From Acanthosoma haemorrhoidale (taxonomy: Eukaryota; Arthropoda; Insecta; Hemiptera; Acanthosomatidae): a stretch of DNA of 64,000 bases. The stretch covers positions 41,305,754-41,369,753 of the forward strand of contig OV884011.1 in the NCBI GenBank assembly GCA_930367205.1, in the 5' to 3' direction. Under the pieces are notes generated by a model. The model had not been told where the DNA came from. It worked only from the letters and a program-made list of their open reading frames with translations, and made no database searches. Position 1 is the first letter of the stretch. The number at the start of each line of letters is the position of its first letter. This document shows, piece by piece, positions 55,801-64,000 of the stretch. A program made the position numbers and the translations under genes.

Positions 55801-56357
55801 TGCCAACCCCCCACCGGATCCGGTATGTTAATGCGATCTTTAAAGGAGCAGTTTAGGCCACAACATTTCCTAATCGTATCATTCATATATAATAAACTAC
55901 TAATAACCCTGTAAGAACTGATAGCGGGCTATGTTTATATATGGTGCAGTTAAATGGTTATATCTTCTAGTAAATATTCAGTACTGTTTATTGAAAAACG
56001 GTGACTCAAAGAAGTAACAATCCCCCAAACAATGAAGTTCTTTTAGGGACCTCTAAGCTCATAAGCTTATTTATATTAAGTATTAAGTGAAATATGTAAT
56101 ATAATATGTTGGATAAATACCTGTAAATCCCGGGTGACAGTCACAGGTGTAGCCAGCTATTGAGTCTCTGCATGCCCCACCATTTCTGCAGGGGCTGCTG
56201 AGGCAGTCGTCGATGTTGGTCTGGCACCTTGTTCCGGTAAAGCCGATCGGGCAGGTACACCGGAAGCTGTTGATCAAGTCGTTGCAGATACCGCCGTTCA
56301 TGCAAGGGTTCATCTGGCACTCGTCTATGTCCACTTCGCATTGGGTACCTGTGAAAC
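43291..56357 (-). CDS. N: Notch receptor, EGF12 end to C-terminus (22 exons, 5' exons outside window)
   Basis: Single-pass receptor cleaved on ligand binding to release an intracellular transcriptional co-activator for Su(H)/CSL. Twenty-two exons with consistent phases sum to 5,411 bases, 1,803 residues. Residues 1-952 hold the last Cys of EGF12 and complete EGF13-36. Residues 953 to about 1075 are three LNR modules, followed by a short heterodimerization domain ending in [11 protein letters not shown] is about 1215-1235 ([20 protein letters not shown]), then [15 protein letters not shown] (stop-transfer and RAM). Ankyrin repeats are about 1341-1600. The tail has a basic NLS-like region, PPPYEDC (PPxY), the [19 protein letters not shown] end and the terminal AIYI. 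The signal peptide and EGF1-12 must lie beyond 64000. Relative to Drosophila the heterodimerization loop and tail are short and no polyglutamine is present. No stops or frameshifts; apparently functional. Confidence 0.97.
43890..44672 (-). other. Last Notch intron (0.78 kb)
   Basis: AT-rich; contains the 32-bp tandem duplication at 43921-43995 close to the acceptor of the terminal exon. Confidence 0.8.
43921..43995. repeat. 32-bp tandem duplication plus partial third unit
   Basis: Units beginning TATTATATCAAGTCAAAACA start at 43921 and 43953, with a truncated third at 43985, 32-64 bp upstream (in transcript sense) of the last exon's acceptor. Confidence 0.95.
44673..44892 (-). CDS. N: Notch exon: ankyrin repeats 6-7 and C-terminal cap
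   Basis: After tccag; ends TTA G|gtaaat. Encodes [40 protein letters not shown] and [19 protein letters not shown]. Confidence 0.96.
44893..45763 (-). other. Notch intron (0.87 kb)
   Basis: AT-rich; nothing specific seen. Confidence 0.8.
45764..46009 (-). CDS. N: Notch exon: ankyrin repeats 4-5
   Basis: After ttcag; ends GAT AAG|gtaata. Encodes [40 protein letters not shown] and [20 protein letters not shown]. Confidence 0.96.
46010..46994 (-). other. Notch intron (0.99 kb)
   Basis: AT-rich; nothing specific seen. Confidence 0.8.
46995..47118 (-). CDS. N: Notch exon: ankyrin repeat 3
   Basis: After tgtag; ends TTC CAG|gtttgt. Encodes [20 protein letters not shown] and [20 protein letters not shown]. 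The overlapping open frame in another phase is a shadow. Confidence 0.94.
47119..47510 (-). other. Notch intron
   Basis: AT-rich; nothing specific seen. Confidence 0.8.
47511..47713 (-). CDS. N: Notch exon: ankyrin repeats 1-2
   Basis: After tgcag; ends GCT AG|gtatgc. Encodes [20 protein letters not shown], the acidic loop, [20 protein letters not shown] and GETSLHLAA. Confidence 0.95.
47795..48047 (-). CDS. N: Notch exon: RAM end to ankyrin linker
   Basis: After tacag; ends ATG|gtacgt. Encodes [19 protein letters not shown] (basic NLS region), [34 protein letters not shown] and VILTPPSM. Confidence 0.95.
48135..48382 (-). CDS. N: Notch exon: juxtamembrane, transmembrane, RAM start
   Basis: After tttag; donor AGC AG|gttggt. 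Encodes the S2 region ([16 protein letters not shown]), a 20-21 residue hydrophobic span ending GVLVT (gamma-secretase S3 region just before QRKR), then [10 protein letters not shown], the CSL-binding WFP of RAM. Confidence 0.96.
48462..48638 (-). CDS. N: Notch exon: heterodimerization domain
   Basis: After tgcag; phase 0; ends GAG|gtactt. Encodes [20 protein letters not shown], a very short loop, then [13 protein letters not shown], the HD-C strand. No furin-type basic cluster in the loop. Confidence 0.94.
48725..48920 (-). CDS. N: Notch exon: LNR-C and start of heterodimerization domain
   Basis: After ctcag; ends GAT|gtaagt. Encodes [28 protein letters not shown], then [20 protein letters not shown] of the HD. 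Confidence 0.95.
49082..49220 (-). CDS. N: Notch exon: LNR-B
   Basis: After tacag; ends TGC AA|gtgagt. Encodes [20 protein letters not shown] then [17 protein letters not shown]. Confidence 0.94.
49512..49662 (-). CDS. N: Notch exon: LNR-A
   Basis: After tttcag; donor CTT G|gtaagc. Encodes the first Lin12/Notch repeat: [19 protein letters not shown] through [11 protein letters not shown], with the Ca-binding D-G-x-D-C end. Confidence 0.94.
49791..49981 (-). CDS. N: Notch exon: EGF36 and linker to LNR
   Basis: After tttcag; ends AAG|gtatgg. Encodes [34 protein letters not shown] (the K/RWKGxxC end of the last EGF) and a Gly-rich linker. Confidence 0.94.
50134..50335 (-). CDS. N: Notch exon: EGF34, EGF35
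   Basis: After tatag; phase 0 in; donor CCA G|gtaacc. Encodes [20 protein letters not shown] and [20 protein letters not shown]. Confidence 0.94.
50419..50681 (-). CDS. N: Notch exon: EGF31 (end), EGF32, EGF33
   Basis: After catag; ends AAG|gtaaat in phase 0. Encodes [20 protein letters not shown] and [20 protein letters not shown], the Notch-specific long C2-C3 loop of EGF33 ([14 protein letters not shown]). Confidence 0.95.
50682..51865 (-). other. Notch intron (1.18 kb)
   Basis: AT-rich; no conserved coding or repeat recognised. Confidence 0.8.
51866..52171 (-). CDS. N: Notch exon: EGF29 (end), EGF30, EGF31 (first part)
   Basis: After tctag; donor CAT G|gtaatt. Encodes [40 protein letters not shown] and [20 protein letters not shown]. 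Confidence 0.94.
52267..52556 (-). CDS. N: Notch exon: EGF27, EGF28, EGF29 (first part)
   Basis: After ttcag; donor AAA G|gtaatc. Encodes [39 protein letters not shown] and [13 protein letters not shown], the atypical EGF29 start shared by Notch proteins. Confidence 0.94.
52673..52967 (-). CDS. N: Notch exon: EGF24 (end), EGF25, EGF26
   Basis: After gaacag; phase 1 in; donor CCA GG|gtaagt. Encodes [40 protein letters not shown] and [23 protein letters not shown]26 keeps a C2-x4-(S/T)-C3 O-fucose site. Confidence 0.94.
53103..53335 (-). CDS. N: Notch exon: EGF22 (end), EGF23, EGF24 (first part)
   Basis: After cccag; ends GCT ACC T|gtgagt. Encodes [40 protein letters not shown] and NTDDCAT. 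The ATG formed across the junction is an ordinary codon, not a start. Confidence 0.94.
53416..53686 (-). CDS. N: Notch exon: EGF20, EGF21, EGF22 (first part)
   Basis: After tttcag; phase 1 in; ends AAT AT|gtaagg. Encodes [50 protein letters not shown] and NKMDPCTPN. Confidence 0.94.
53687..54022 (-). other. Notch intron
   Basis: AT-rich; nothing specific seen. Confidence 0.8.
54023..54282 (-). CDS. N: Notch exon: EGF17 (end), EGF18, EGF19
   Basis: After tttcag; donor GGA G|gtaact. Encodes [20 protein letters not shown], the PRGYYDARC end of EGF18 (conserved in fly Notch) and [20 protein letters not shown]. Confidence 0.95.
54563..54869 (-). CDS. N: Notch exon: EGF15, EGF16, EGF17 (first part)
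   Basis: After tttcag; phase 1 in, phase 2 out (AAC AG|gtaaat). Encodes [39 protein letters not shown] and [23 protein letters not shown]15 has the short HRGEC C2-C3 spacing also seen in fly Notch. Confidence 0.95.
54870..56120 (-). other. Notch intron (1.25 kb)
   Basis: No coding signal. Contains an inverted repeat at 55512-55544 and a G-rich tract at about 55700. Confidence 0.8.
55512..55544. repeat. Inverted repeat, 14-bp perfect arms
   Basis: The arms GTGTCTTTATAAAG and CTTTATAAAGACAC are separated by 5 bp; each arm contains the palindrome CTTTATAAAG. Confidence 0.95.
56121..56357 (-). CDS. N: Notch exon: EGF12 end, EGF13, EGF14
   Basis: Follows ctacag; phase 1 in, donor ACA G|gtattt. 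Encodes [20 protein letters not shown] through [14 protein letters not shown]. First Notch exon present in this window; EGF numbers assigned by counting back from EGF36. Confidence 0.95.
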
Positions 56358-56999
56358 CTGTAGACAGAAGAGAGAAGTAATGAGCCAGTGGTACATAGGA
56401 AGATGAGTAAGGAGTAGGCCGATATCACAACAATGCTTTTAACAGCCAAGATTGGGGAGTCCTTTTTTTAGGATTATTTCTTACTATGTCGGACAGAATG
56501 GAACTATTTACACATTAAGGTATGAAAGAATGTAGAACATGTTCCTGGTTTTAAGCGAAAACAATTATTTGTTGTATGTGAAAACAATTATATGTCCGTC
56601 ACATTACTTCAAAGAAAAAACGACCAGAGACGATTTTCAGATATCTGACAATTTTTACGAGGGTATATAGGAATTAAGGAGGTAGGAAGGGGTAAAACTT
56701 CAACCCCAACCCTATTTTTTGTACGTTACTAAACAATATCCCAGTCGAATTTGTGGTAAGAATCTGGCACTGTAAGGCGAGATATTGTTTAAAAAAATAT
56801 CTGCTGGTTTACAAGCTTTTAGATTCCATACACCATAAGCACACGTCCAACCACGCACACACATACTTGGTTGCCAATTATCGTGTGCATTGCGTAGAAC
56901 ATACACTGATGGGAGCAAATGTGGTTCGATCACGTATTTTTCCTATTATATCGAGACGGTTAACGAGCCTATATAACCAGGCTATTTGAGGGTGACTAC

Positions 57000-57245
57000 C
57001 ATCTCGGGCGGCGATAGAGGAAGGAGGAGAAGAAGAAGAAAGATGGCCGCACAGGGAGGAGGACGTAAAAGGAAAACAGATAACAAGGCGGACATCTGTA
57101 CTGCCTCCGTACAGGGCTGTCTTTTTCATTTCTTCTTCTTGCGGCTGCTCTTCATGGCCGGAGAGTGTCGTCGTGTCTTCACCATATGGCGCGAGGAGGA
57201 ATCCGGCTCCTTCTTCACCGCTCTCAGAATTCTTGGCAGCCTTTA
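57000..57245. promoter_or_regulatory. GC-richer CpG-containing block in Notch intron
   Basis: Open frames exist on both strands (56878-57261 minus, 127 codons; 56986-57279 plus, 97 codons) without a recognised domain. It contains AAGAAAGATGGCCGCACAG (a YY1/Pho-like core). It could be an alternative promoter or an enhancer. I cannot decide. Confidence 0.2.
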
Positions 57246-57599
57246 TAGGCTTAAAGTACACGTCTCATATCGCTCATAGCCAGTCTATAACTCTCAATAC
57301 TTATATACCAATAGCATATCACAGCAATGTCCTCCTAGCTATATTTTTTATGTGTGAGTTCTACGTAGATTCAAAAGAAAATTCAATTTAGTTGAAAGAA
57401 GTGTTGAGCCTAACTACCAAGTAAAGTAAGGCTTAAATATCAAGGTAAATAGATATTCATATTCAACTTCTGCTCTTTGCATTAAGATAAGGTGGCTTCC
57501 CGTAAGATGAAAGTCCAAGTATTGATAGAACTAGAAAATGGATCAGAAGATTAGTGCGCTACTAAAGTGGCCTACAGGTTCATTTGTAAGATAGCTGTT

Positions 57600-57890
57600 T
57601 TTTCAATCGACATCGGAAGAAGCAGAATTCTATAGGGATGGGTTGAGTTATGAAGATCATGAGTGAATGGGGATTCTCTTCGAAATCACTGAGAAGAGAC
57701 TTGTATGCCAAAAGACATTATAAAATGAAAGGGAAGTAGGGAGAATAAGAAAGAGAAGAAGGCCCAAACTAGAATCATACAAGAAGTTAGGGCTGCAAAT
57801 GGCTTACGAGAGGAATATGAATATAAAAGGACAGAATACAAAGAGAAAGATGATCAATCATAATGATTGACCACGAAAAACCTTGTTTCG
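57600..57890 (+). pseudogene. Non-LTR retroelement C-terminal tail relic
   Basis: The plus strand across frames reads a segment like MPKDIIK, then a Lys/Arg run and KAQTRIIQEVRAANG, resembling the end of many insect LINE polyproteins (W.GH..RM....P....G.R..GRPK.RW...V). Broken by stops; weak. Confidence 0.4.
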
Positions 57891-58137
57891 GATTGTCAAT
57901 CATAGTGAAAGAAAAGCTAATTGCTGAAAAAGAAGTTGAAAAAAGAGAAGCTCCTGCTGTAATTGAAATAGTCTAGACAGTAATAATTAATTAATTAATT
58001 TTTTTATTAATGTTTTTGTAATTTATATTTTTTTAGTCTAGTATATTTATGGTATTTTTATATAGTAATGAATGATGTTTATTGAGTATCGTAAAGAGAA
58101 TTGGGTACTACTTGATTAGTAAAATATCACTGGTAAT

Positions 58138-58335
58138 AATAAAATCCCCTCTGCCGGGGCGGGCGCCAGGCTTCGCCTGGCCGACTACACACCACTGCCT
58201 AGGTGCCCCTAGGTTCAATCCTTGGTAGACTCTCACTACCTTCCTGATTCCATCCGCCTTTTTAGGCATTCCACACCCTATATTTTTCTCATACATCCTT
58301 CAAATGGGGGACTCCCCTTTGAAAAAAAAAAAAAA
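58138..58335 (+). mobile_element. SINE-like element, copy C
   Basis: Plus orientation: GC-rich head (ggggcgggcgccaggcttcg), B-box-like GGTTCAATCC at 58212-58221, body TGGTAGACTCTCACTACCTT, 'ggcattccacaccctata', 'catccttcaaatgggggact', then an A-tail ending about 58336. A short possible TSD, AAAATCC, flanks it. The B-box suggests a tRNA-derived head. Confidence 0.8.
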
Positions 58336-61300
58336 AATCCAGTTCTCAACGAAATAAAGGGCAGCGAGGATTGCCTTGCGCTGGCCTCCAATTTCTTGTT
58401 GTTGTTTTTTAAAACTTAAAACTAACGTAACATGCCATTGGTTATAAGATGCTGGAGAAAGCTTTATCGACAGTTAGGTTAGTAATTACAGTCCTCGCCT
58501 TTGTCCTTTTATTGCGACTGGCCCTAATTGAGATCGGCTTGAGTTAGGACTTCTAAACACGATTGCACATGGCATTCCTCAAGCTAACGGTATAATCGGT
58601 GCAGATCTTGCGCGCAAGCACGAACTTTCCGAGAAGTAAAGGTAAGGTCCGGTGTCAGAGGAATGTATTCTTTCCTAATAACCGCCGTCCGCCATTTACG
58701 CAGGAAACACAACGAGCTTCTTTTCAGAACGAGAAAATCAATACCGTAGAAATCGTTGCTGTGTGAATATTGATAGTCAGTATAGCATGCTTTGACAATA
58801 AACAAGATCTCACCGTTAATGTTCCGTTTAGAGAACCGGTAAATTAGAATAATCGCAATCAATTAAAATCAGATTTTAGAGTCAGATAGGTTAGATCCAC
58901 TATAACAACGATTATCTAATTAAAAGATTGAGAAACAAACCTATAGAGGATCAATTTGCAAGACATTATTAAAATCTATTCACGAACAAGACAAATGTCA
59001 AGATAAATAATCACTTGGTGGAGTTGATATTTAAATAACTCTATTTCTGGTATGAGTTTCATGAAGAGACATTCATAATAAAGTTAGTTCTTCAGTGGTG
59101 AGGTAGAATTACACTAAGGGAAGTTAGTAAATTGAATTTCTGAATTTTCCTGAAGATAAGGACACATTAAAGCCGGTAATACAAGAGGGTTTTATCATAT
59201 CCATTTTCTTAAGTTCCAACAAGAGGACTCCGTTCGCTTCTCAAAACCGACTGGGGGGAAGGGGCGAATATATTTCGTGTTTTACGATTTATTTCATTTT
59301 CTTACCGGGTTCTTGGTATAGGGAGAGAGTAGCCAGCCGGCTGCAACTATCAATTCAGTAGCGATAATGCAAGTGACCTAAGTAATGGCAAAGTGGTCCA
59401 TCACAGAAATAATGCCCCAACCCTTTTCCGGAGAGAATGCTTTCACGAGCCAATACAGCTTCAGAATTACTCCGGCTCTGAGTGGCGGGATGTTCCTACA
59501 GAAAGAGCCTACTCAAGGGAGTGAGTCGTTACCGGGCTAAACTGAAAACGTGACGTAGGGGTTCATCACTCCGGAGCAGAAATTGGTGTAATTCGTTCGA
59601 ACGGTCTTTGGAGGGTAGGAACGCCACAGTTCCAGGAATCGATTGCCAGGAAAAACTGCCTTTCCAACCATTTCCCTTCTCCCGTAACAAAGAATCCGGC
59701 CGTTTCTTTCGATAGCACCCCAGGCTTCGGTGTCGAAGTAGAAGAAACATAATAGAATATTTAACTATTTAGAACGTTTCCCTGGCCTGAAGATGATTCA
59801 ATCATAATTTATCTTTTTTCTTATTGTGGATTGTTACAACCCTTACTGCACCGACCCTGATAACTTATCGTCTTTAAAGATCATACGCGGGTTATCCCCA
59901 TACGAAATGGGCAATGACTCATCTCTACAGCCTAGTATGCCATAAACCCATGATATAAGAAGGTTTTGAATGGTGAATCTTCCACCCTCGCGATAGCATC
60001 ATATTTATAATATCAGCGGTTTCAAAATTGCCAACAAAATTTCTGGACATAGACATAGGTTACCATTATATATGGTAGATGGTATATACCACTGAGGTCT
60101 ATAATGGCCACTGACTAATATCTAATCCTTACAACGTTTTCCTTTTACACATTAAATAGCAAATTCAAGCAGCTACTCCATTTCCTTCTTGATCCGGGAC
60201 TATAAAGCCCATCAGAAGCCCAAGCAACTATAAACGACGTTTATCTATAGTAAATGTTCAATAAAATGTACTAGATAAAAAGATGTAAATAGATTAAAAG
60301 TTTCTTGGAAATGCTATCTAGCCAAATATAATATACATGTACTTTCAAGCATGAGAGCTTAGCCAAAACCTGAAGGACAGTTCAGTGACACTGTAAGTCC
60401 CACTAAGTGCCGAAGGGGAACTTTAATTGTGGGTTCTGCTTTAGGCCGACTTTTCTTTTTCTCTTTGCCCCTCCCACTTTCCAGTCACTAAGTGCTCCTT
60501 CTCCATCGGAATTCACTTCAGTCATCGGCCCGGCAACTCTTTGGGCTGGTGGTGAGGTATTTGGCACCACAGTCCAGTTTCAAGAGTTCATCGATTATGT
60601 ACTATTTTACTAGTCTAGATGATTAACATTGCGATAAAGAAAGGAAAAATTCCAGAAGAATTCCTGCGGCCATTTCTTCACCACTGCAAGAAGTAAGAAT
60701 GTCGAGTACGCCGAAACAATTACAAGCGGTAAACGTAACTCCGCGTAAACGTCCAACATTTCACCGGGCATGACCGGGTTAATTGAAATCCCTGTCGTTT
60801 CCCCAAGACGCTTCCTCCTTCATCTGGAGCGTTTTCTATCTCAGACATGTGCTAAGACGTTACTTACAGCACTTCGTGAGTGCGCAAAAGCCTTCGAGCT
60901 CATCCGAGGGAGTAATGCTCGTTCGTGAACATCGTAAAGACTCCGTCAAAATTGTGACGTGACGGAGATAGCGTTCTACGCCACAGCGTTCGAAAAATTT
61001 GTCGGTAGGGAATGTACACCCATTCGCTCTAGCGAACATGTACATTACATATTTAATTCAAAAATATCCATTATTATCCTTTGGTACAAATACCAAAAAA
61101 GAAATCCAAATTTTTTTATGAATATTATTTCCAAAATGTTTGTGTAGATGGAGATGGGTACGCGGTAAACTTACAAAAACTAACAAAATAATTTTCAAAG
61201 AATATCGAATATATAAGATGACACAATGAGCTCTCACGGCTTATATTGTATTATGACTTACGCAAATTTTATACAGAAGAATTTTTTTCAAGTTTTAGTC

Positions 61301-61729
61301 TCTACTTATTTATTTTAATAATTATCAGTTATGGTATGCATACACTACGGGTAAAATTTTAATAATGATTGCTTATAATAAGAAAAAACAGTGATAGGTG
61401 TCATACCTTATTACTGCTCAGGTATCTCATCCCTACCTTCTTTGCCTCCAGGTAAAGTCCTCGGAATATGTGGCACCTCCTATTCTTTTAAGTAAATAGC
61501 TGATTTACTTTTCTTTTGACAGACAACTTCAAAAATCTAACCATTCTTCTTTGCGTATCCCTCTCTGAACAATTATTTTCTTTCCTTGAATACACCTTGT
61601 CGTGCGTTGATTTTTTTCTTATATTCCCTTCAGGGTGAACCTAAACATTTCCCCATATGTAGTCCGTTTAAGCGTTAGAACAAAATACCAAATTTTGGAC
61701 TCGAGCCTATTGACACCTGAAGGATGATG

Positions 61730-62510
61730 ATCTACATTGAGTCCCTTTTTAAACTCCGGCAGTAATCTGCCATCTAGCTGCGGGCCTCCGTAGTTTTACA
61801 ATCTTGGTGGACAATCTTTCACCTGGTTCCTCACGGGTGTCTCCTAAATTTTCCAGAAAACGGTAAGGCAAAGTGGTTGTGTAAATAGTGCACCTTATGA
61901 GTCATGTTAGAAGGGATTTGAAACTGTCAATCATCTCGTTTACCACCTCAACAGGGTTTTTAGCTTTGCGTTTGCCTGGAAATATCTGACAATGCAACTA
62001 AGGAAATCCAGGCTTTTTGCTCAGCCTTATTCATCTAATTTACGAAGGCACGATTCTTAGTGAGAGGTCTTATTCGTGGGCCGTGAAATATTTGTGGGTT
62101 TTTTTTCCATACTCAACTGAGGCAAATTTTTTCTCCTAAATATGAAAAGCATGATCCGTTCTTATCAAGAGCCTTTACAAACTGATTCGTGAGGACCGGT
62201 TTTATATGCAGTTGAGGAAAGATGATTTTCCCTCGTTCAACTAAGGGGTCGTTAATATCATTCTTTTCCCCAACGTCCATGTTTTGTCTCTTAGGCTACT
62301 CTTTTCTAACCCAATGCTGCTCATGATACTCTATCTTCTCCAATAACACAGCTATGTTGTTATATTCTTCTACCATTTCCGTTAATTGTGCAATTGGTAT
62401 TGAACCATGTTTATTCCCATTGAGTAGAACACATTTCAAACTTCCCTTTGGGCAGTCAATAAATAGGCACCAATCATCTGGAAAATTGACGGGAAGACCT
62501 ATTACCAAGA
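61730..62510 (-). pseudogene. Decayed copy of a dispersed multi-copy insect repeat gene
   Basis: The minus strand reads FPDDWCLFIDCPKGSLKCVL, NGNKHGSIPI, YNNIAVLLEKIEYHE, HWVRKE, then after a stop NDINDPLVERGKIIFPQLHI, QFVKALDKNGSCFSYLGEKI, and further down KVHYLHNHF and MADYCRSLKRDS. I recognise this order from an uncharacterised protein family present in many copies in arthropod genomes and probably carried by a mobile element. Several stops are present, and a block is missing between the YHE and HWVRKE segments. The 5' part upstream of 62510 is not recognisable. Confidence 0.65.
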
Positions 62511-64000
62511 AGGTGACTTAAGTTACGGGATGCTTACTCCATCTGGTGAATTTTCCTGGAACTAACTAGACAACAGACTGACAATAGGACAAATATACAG
62601 AAACCAATCCTTGTATAAGTGAAGCACAACATGGAGTTATAAACGCACGTTAAAACCAAACTCTGATCGAAAAAAGTAGAACAGATAATAGAAAAACTGA
62701 TATATTTAGATTCACCGCTCAAATATAGCTAAAATCAGTTCTAAAATCCCAGCACCAAAAACAGTCTTTTCTTGTAGGCCTGTGTTATTGGCCAACAGGT
62801 GCGCCAATGCTACATAATACAGAAGATGTCAGCGTTACCGATTTTTTCCCCACTCCAACTTTCCACCAGCAGATAGGGCCGACGTCGGACAAAAGGGCAG
62901 GTGCTTCTGAGACCTTTCACAGAATGTTTTTTCTGCTGCGCCATGAGCGTGGTCACGGGCAACTGCAACCATTCATTGCGTTAATTCTTCTTGTCAGGAA
63001 ATCTTCGGCGGACCAGTTCCATTGTATCTTTCACTTAATCCGAACTTATATTTAAAATTACAAAGCGGCAGTTATAACTAACGGCACTGCACAGCGCAAG
63101 TGGAGATATGGACAAAAAGCAAAAGAAGTTGTTTAGATTATAATTATTAGAAAAAATACTTCATAATATACCTTAGATTTATTAACTAAATGCCCACTCA
63201 AATTGCCCCAGACCAGCACTTCAAGTGACGCGTTCGGAAACGTATATAAACATAATTTCGGACTCAATAAGTGTAATACTTCCCCTTGTTATATATTATT
63301 ATAATAGCAGTTCTTTCTCCGCCTCTTTGATTCTCGAGTACGAAGACCGTGGCTCAGTCCTGGCAAGAAATCACGCCACAGTCTCTACTCCTTCGTGACA
63401 AAGATAAAACCGACCGGGGAGACACTCACAGCAATGGAAGTAAGTTATTTCGATAAATAAATATAAAATAATCTCCAACTCAGCACGCTCTCCCCGCAAC
63501 AAGCGTCAACCTTATCTCCAGCGACAAGTCTTCTCCATTATTGTAATTACCTCCTGCCTTCTGCTTCGCTCTCACTTGGTTTTATTTCGCTTGTCATCGC
63601 CCGCCCTCCTTCATCGTGCTATCTCTTCGCGGCTCTTATCACTTCTTCGATGTATTCCTAGTATCTTGACTGCGACTAGAAAGGTAGTAAATTACAGCTA
63701 GGGTTCTACTCGGGAAACTGTGCCCCAGGCAACAAGACTGCCTTGAAATCCACTACTATTATATAATCTCGATAGAACTCTACAACTGAAATAAATGATT
63801 CTCTATCTTTGTGACACAATTATAATGGTTTGGGTCAGTTACTTACTTAATTACAATGGAGGGTGGGTCATTTAGTCAGATTTAATATATCATGTAAATA
63901 ATATATGAAATAATAATTTTGTATTTACTTAAGAAAATAAAAATATCCAGAAATAATGCGATCTCAATCTGAAACATTAAAATATAAAATAAGACGTAGG

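Larger units (their letters stand above)
56358..64000 (-). other. Notch upstream intron (part)
   Basis: No EGF-coding exon is recognisable on the minus strand from 56358 to the window end, so the intron that interrupts Notch at the end of EGF12 spans at least this far. It contains the separately listed GC block, retroelement tail, SINE and repeat pseudogene. GC-richer patches at 58560-58760, 59290-59760, 60700-61020 and 63300-63650 have no coding signal and could hold enhancers. Confidence 0.6.

Noticed and set aside
56878..57261. 127-codon minus frame in the GC-rich Notch intron block
   Set aside because: No recognisable domain, and a competing frame exists on the other strand; kept only as a possible regulatory block.
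59529..59750. 73-codon minus frame
   Set aside because: No domain, no splice partners, GC-rich chance frame.

Overview
This is a stretch of an AT-rich animal genome, almost certainly an insect. It carries intron-rich genes with GT-AG introns and a dense litter of decayed transposons (mariner, Tc1, hAT, Helitron, jockey-like non-LTR, LTR gag, a SINE), plus very long GA/CT microsatellites. I favour a hemipteran-type insect because of the repeat style and the dispersed repeat gene near 62 kb, but that is a guess.

Only two genuine protein-coding genes are supported, both on the minus strand. (1) At 431-7694 is a complete three-exon homeobox gene of the Bari family (NK-like/ANTP class, related to Drosophila CG11085 as I recall it), 160 residues, with an N-terminal eh1-like motif and a homeodomain split by an intron. 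A GC-rich block at 7700-8130 lies just upstream and probably holds its promoter. (2) At 43291-56357 are 22 coding exons of Notch, running from the last cysteine of EGF12 to the stop codon. They cover EGF13-36, three LNR modules, the heterodimerization domain, transmembrane segment, RAM, ankyrin repeats and a short C-terminal tail with a PPxY motif and a PEST end. The summed exons give 1,803 residues and all splice phases agree. The 5' Notch exons (signal peptide, EGF1-12) are not in the window, so the intron upstream of 56357 is longer than 7.6 kb.

The 35 kb between the two genes (8.1-42.4 kb) has no gene I can support. It holds a patchwork of transposon relics: mariner (8.5 and 12.0 kb), non-LTR retrotransposons (9.7, 13.8-14.6, 21.6 and 22.5 kb), a tRNA-type SINE (13.0, 15.8 and 17.0 kb; another copy at 58.1 kb), a hAT relic (17.8-18.9 kb), two Helitron helicase fragments (23.8 and 29.0 kb), a four-copy AT-rich repeat here called REP-1 (23.1, 25.4, 28.6 and 33.0 kb), LTR-like leader regions (24.3-25.3 and 27.2-28.0 kb), a Tc1-type HTH (34.6 kb) and a gag-like fragment (38.4-39.1 kb). 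Interspersed are GC-richer, non-repetitive blocks (11.45-11.9, 16.4-16.6, 21.06-21.33 and 30.3-30.5 kb) that could be regulatory. The right end (56.4-64 kb) is Notch intron with a retroelement tail, a SINE, a decayed multi-copy repeat gene and some GC-richer blocks.

Structural oddities worth a look: a perfect 46-bp palindrome 1.1 kb past the Notch stop, tandem hairpins with compensating changes at 27.66-27.75 kb, palindrome-containing tandem repeats at 28.08 kb, and a frame-preserving 45-bp triplication at 35.95 kb.
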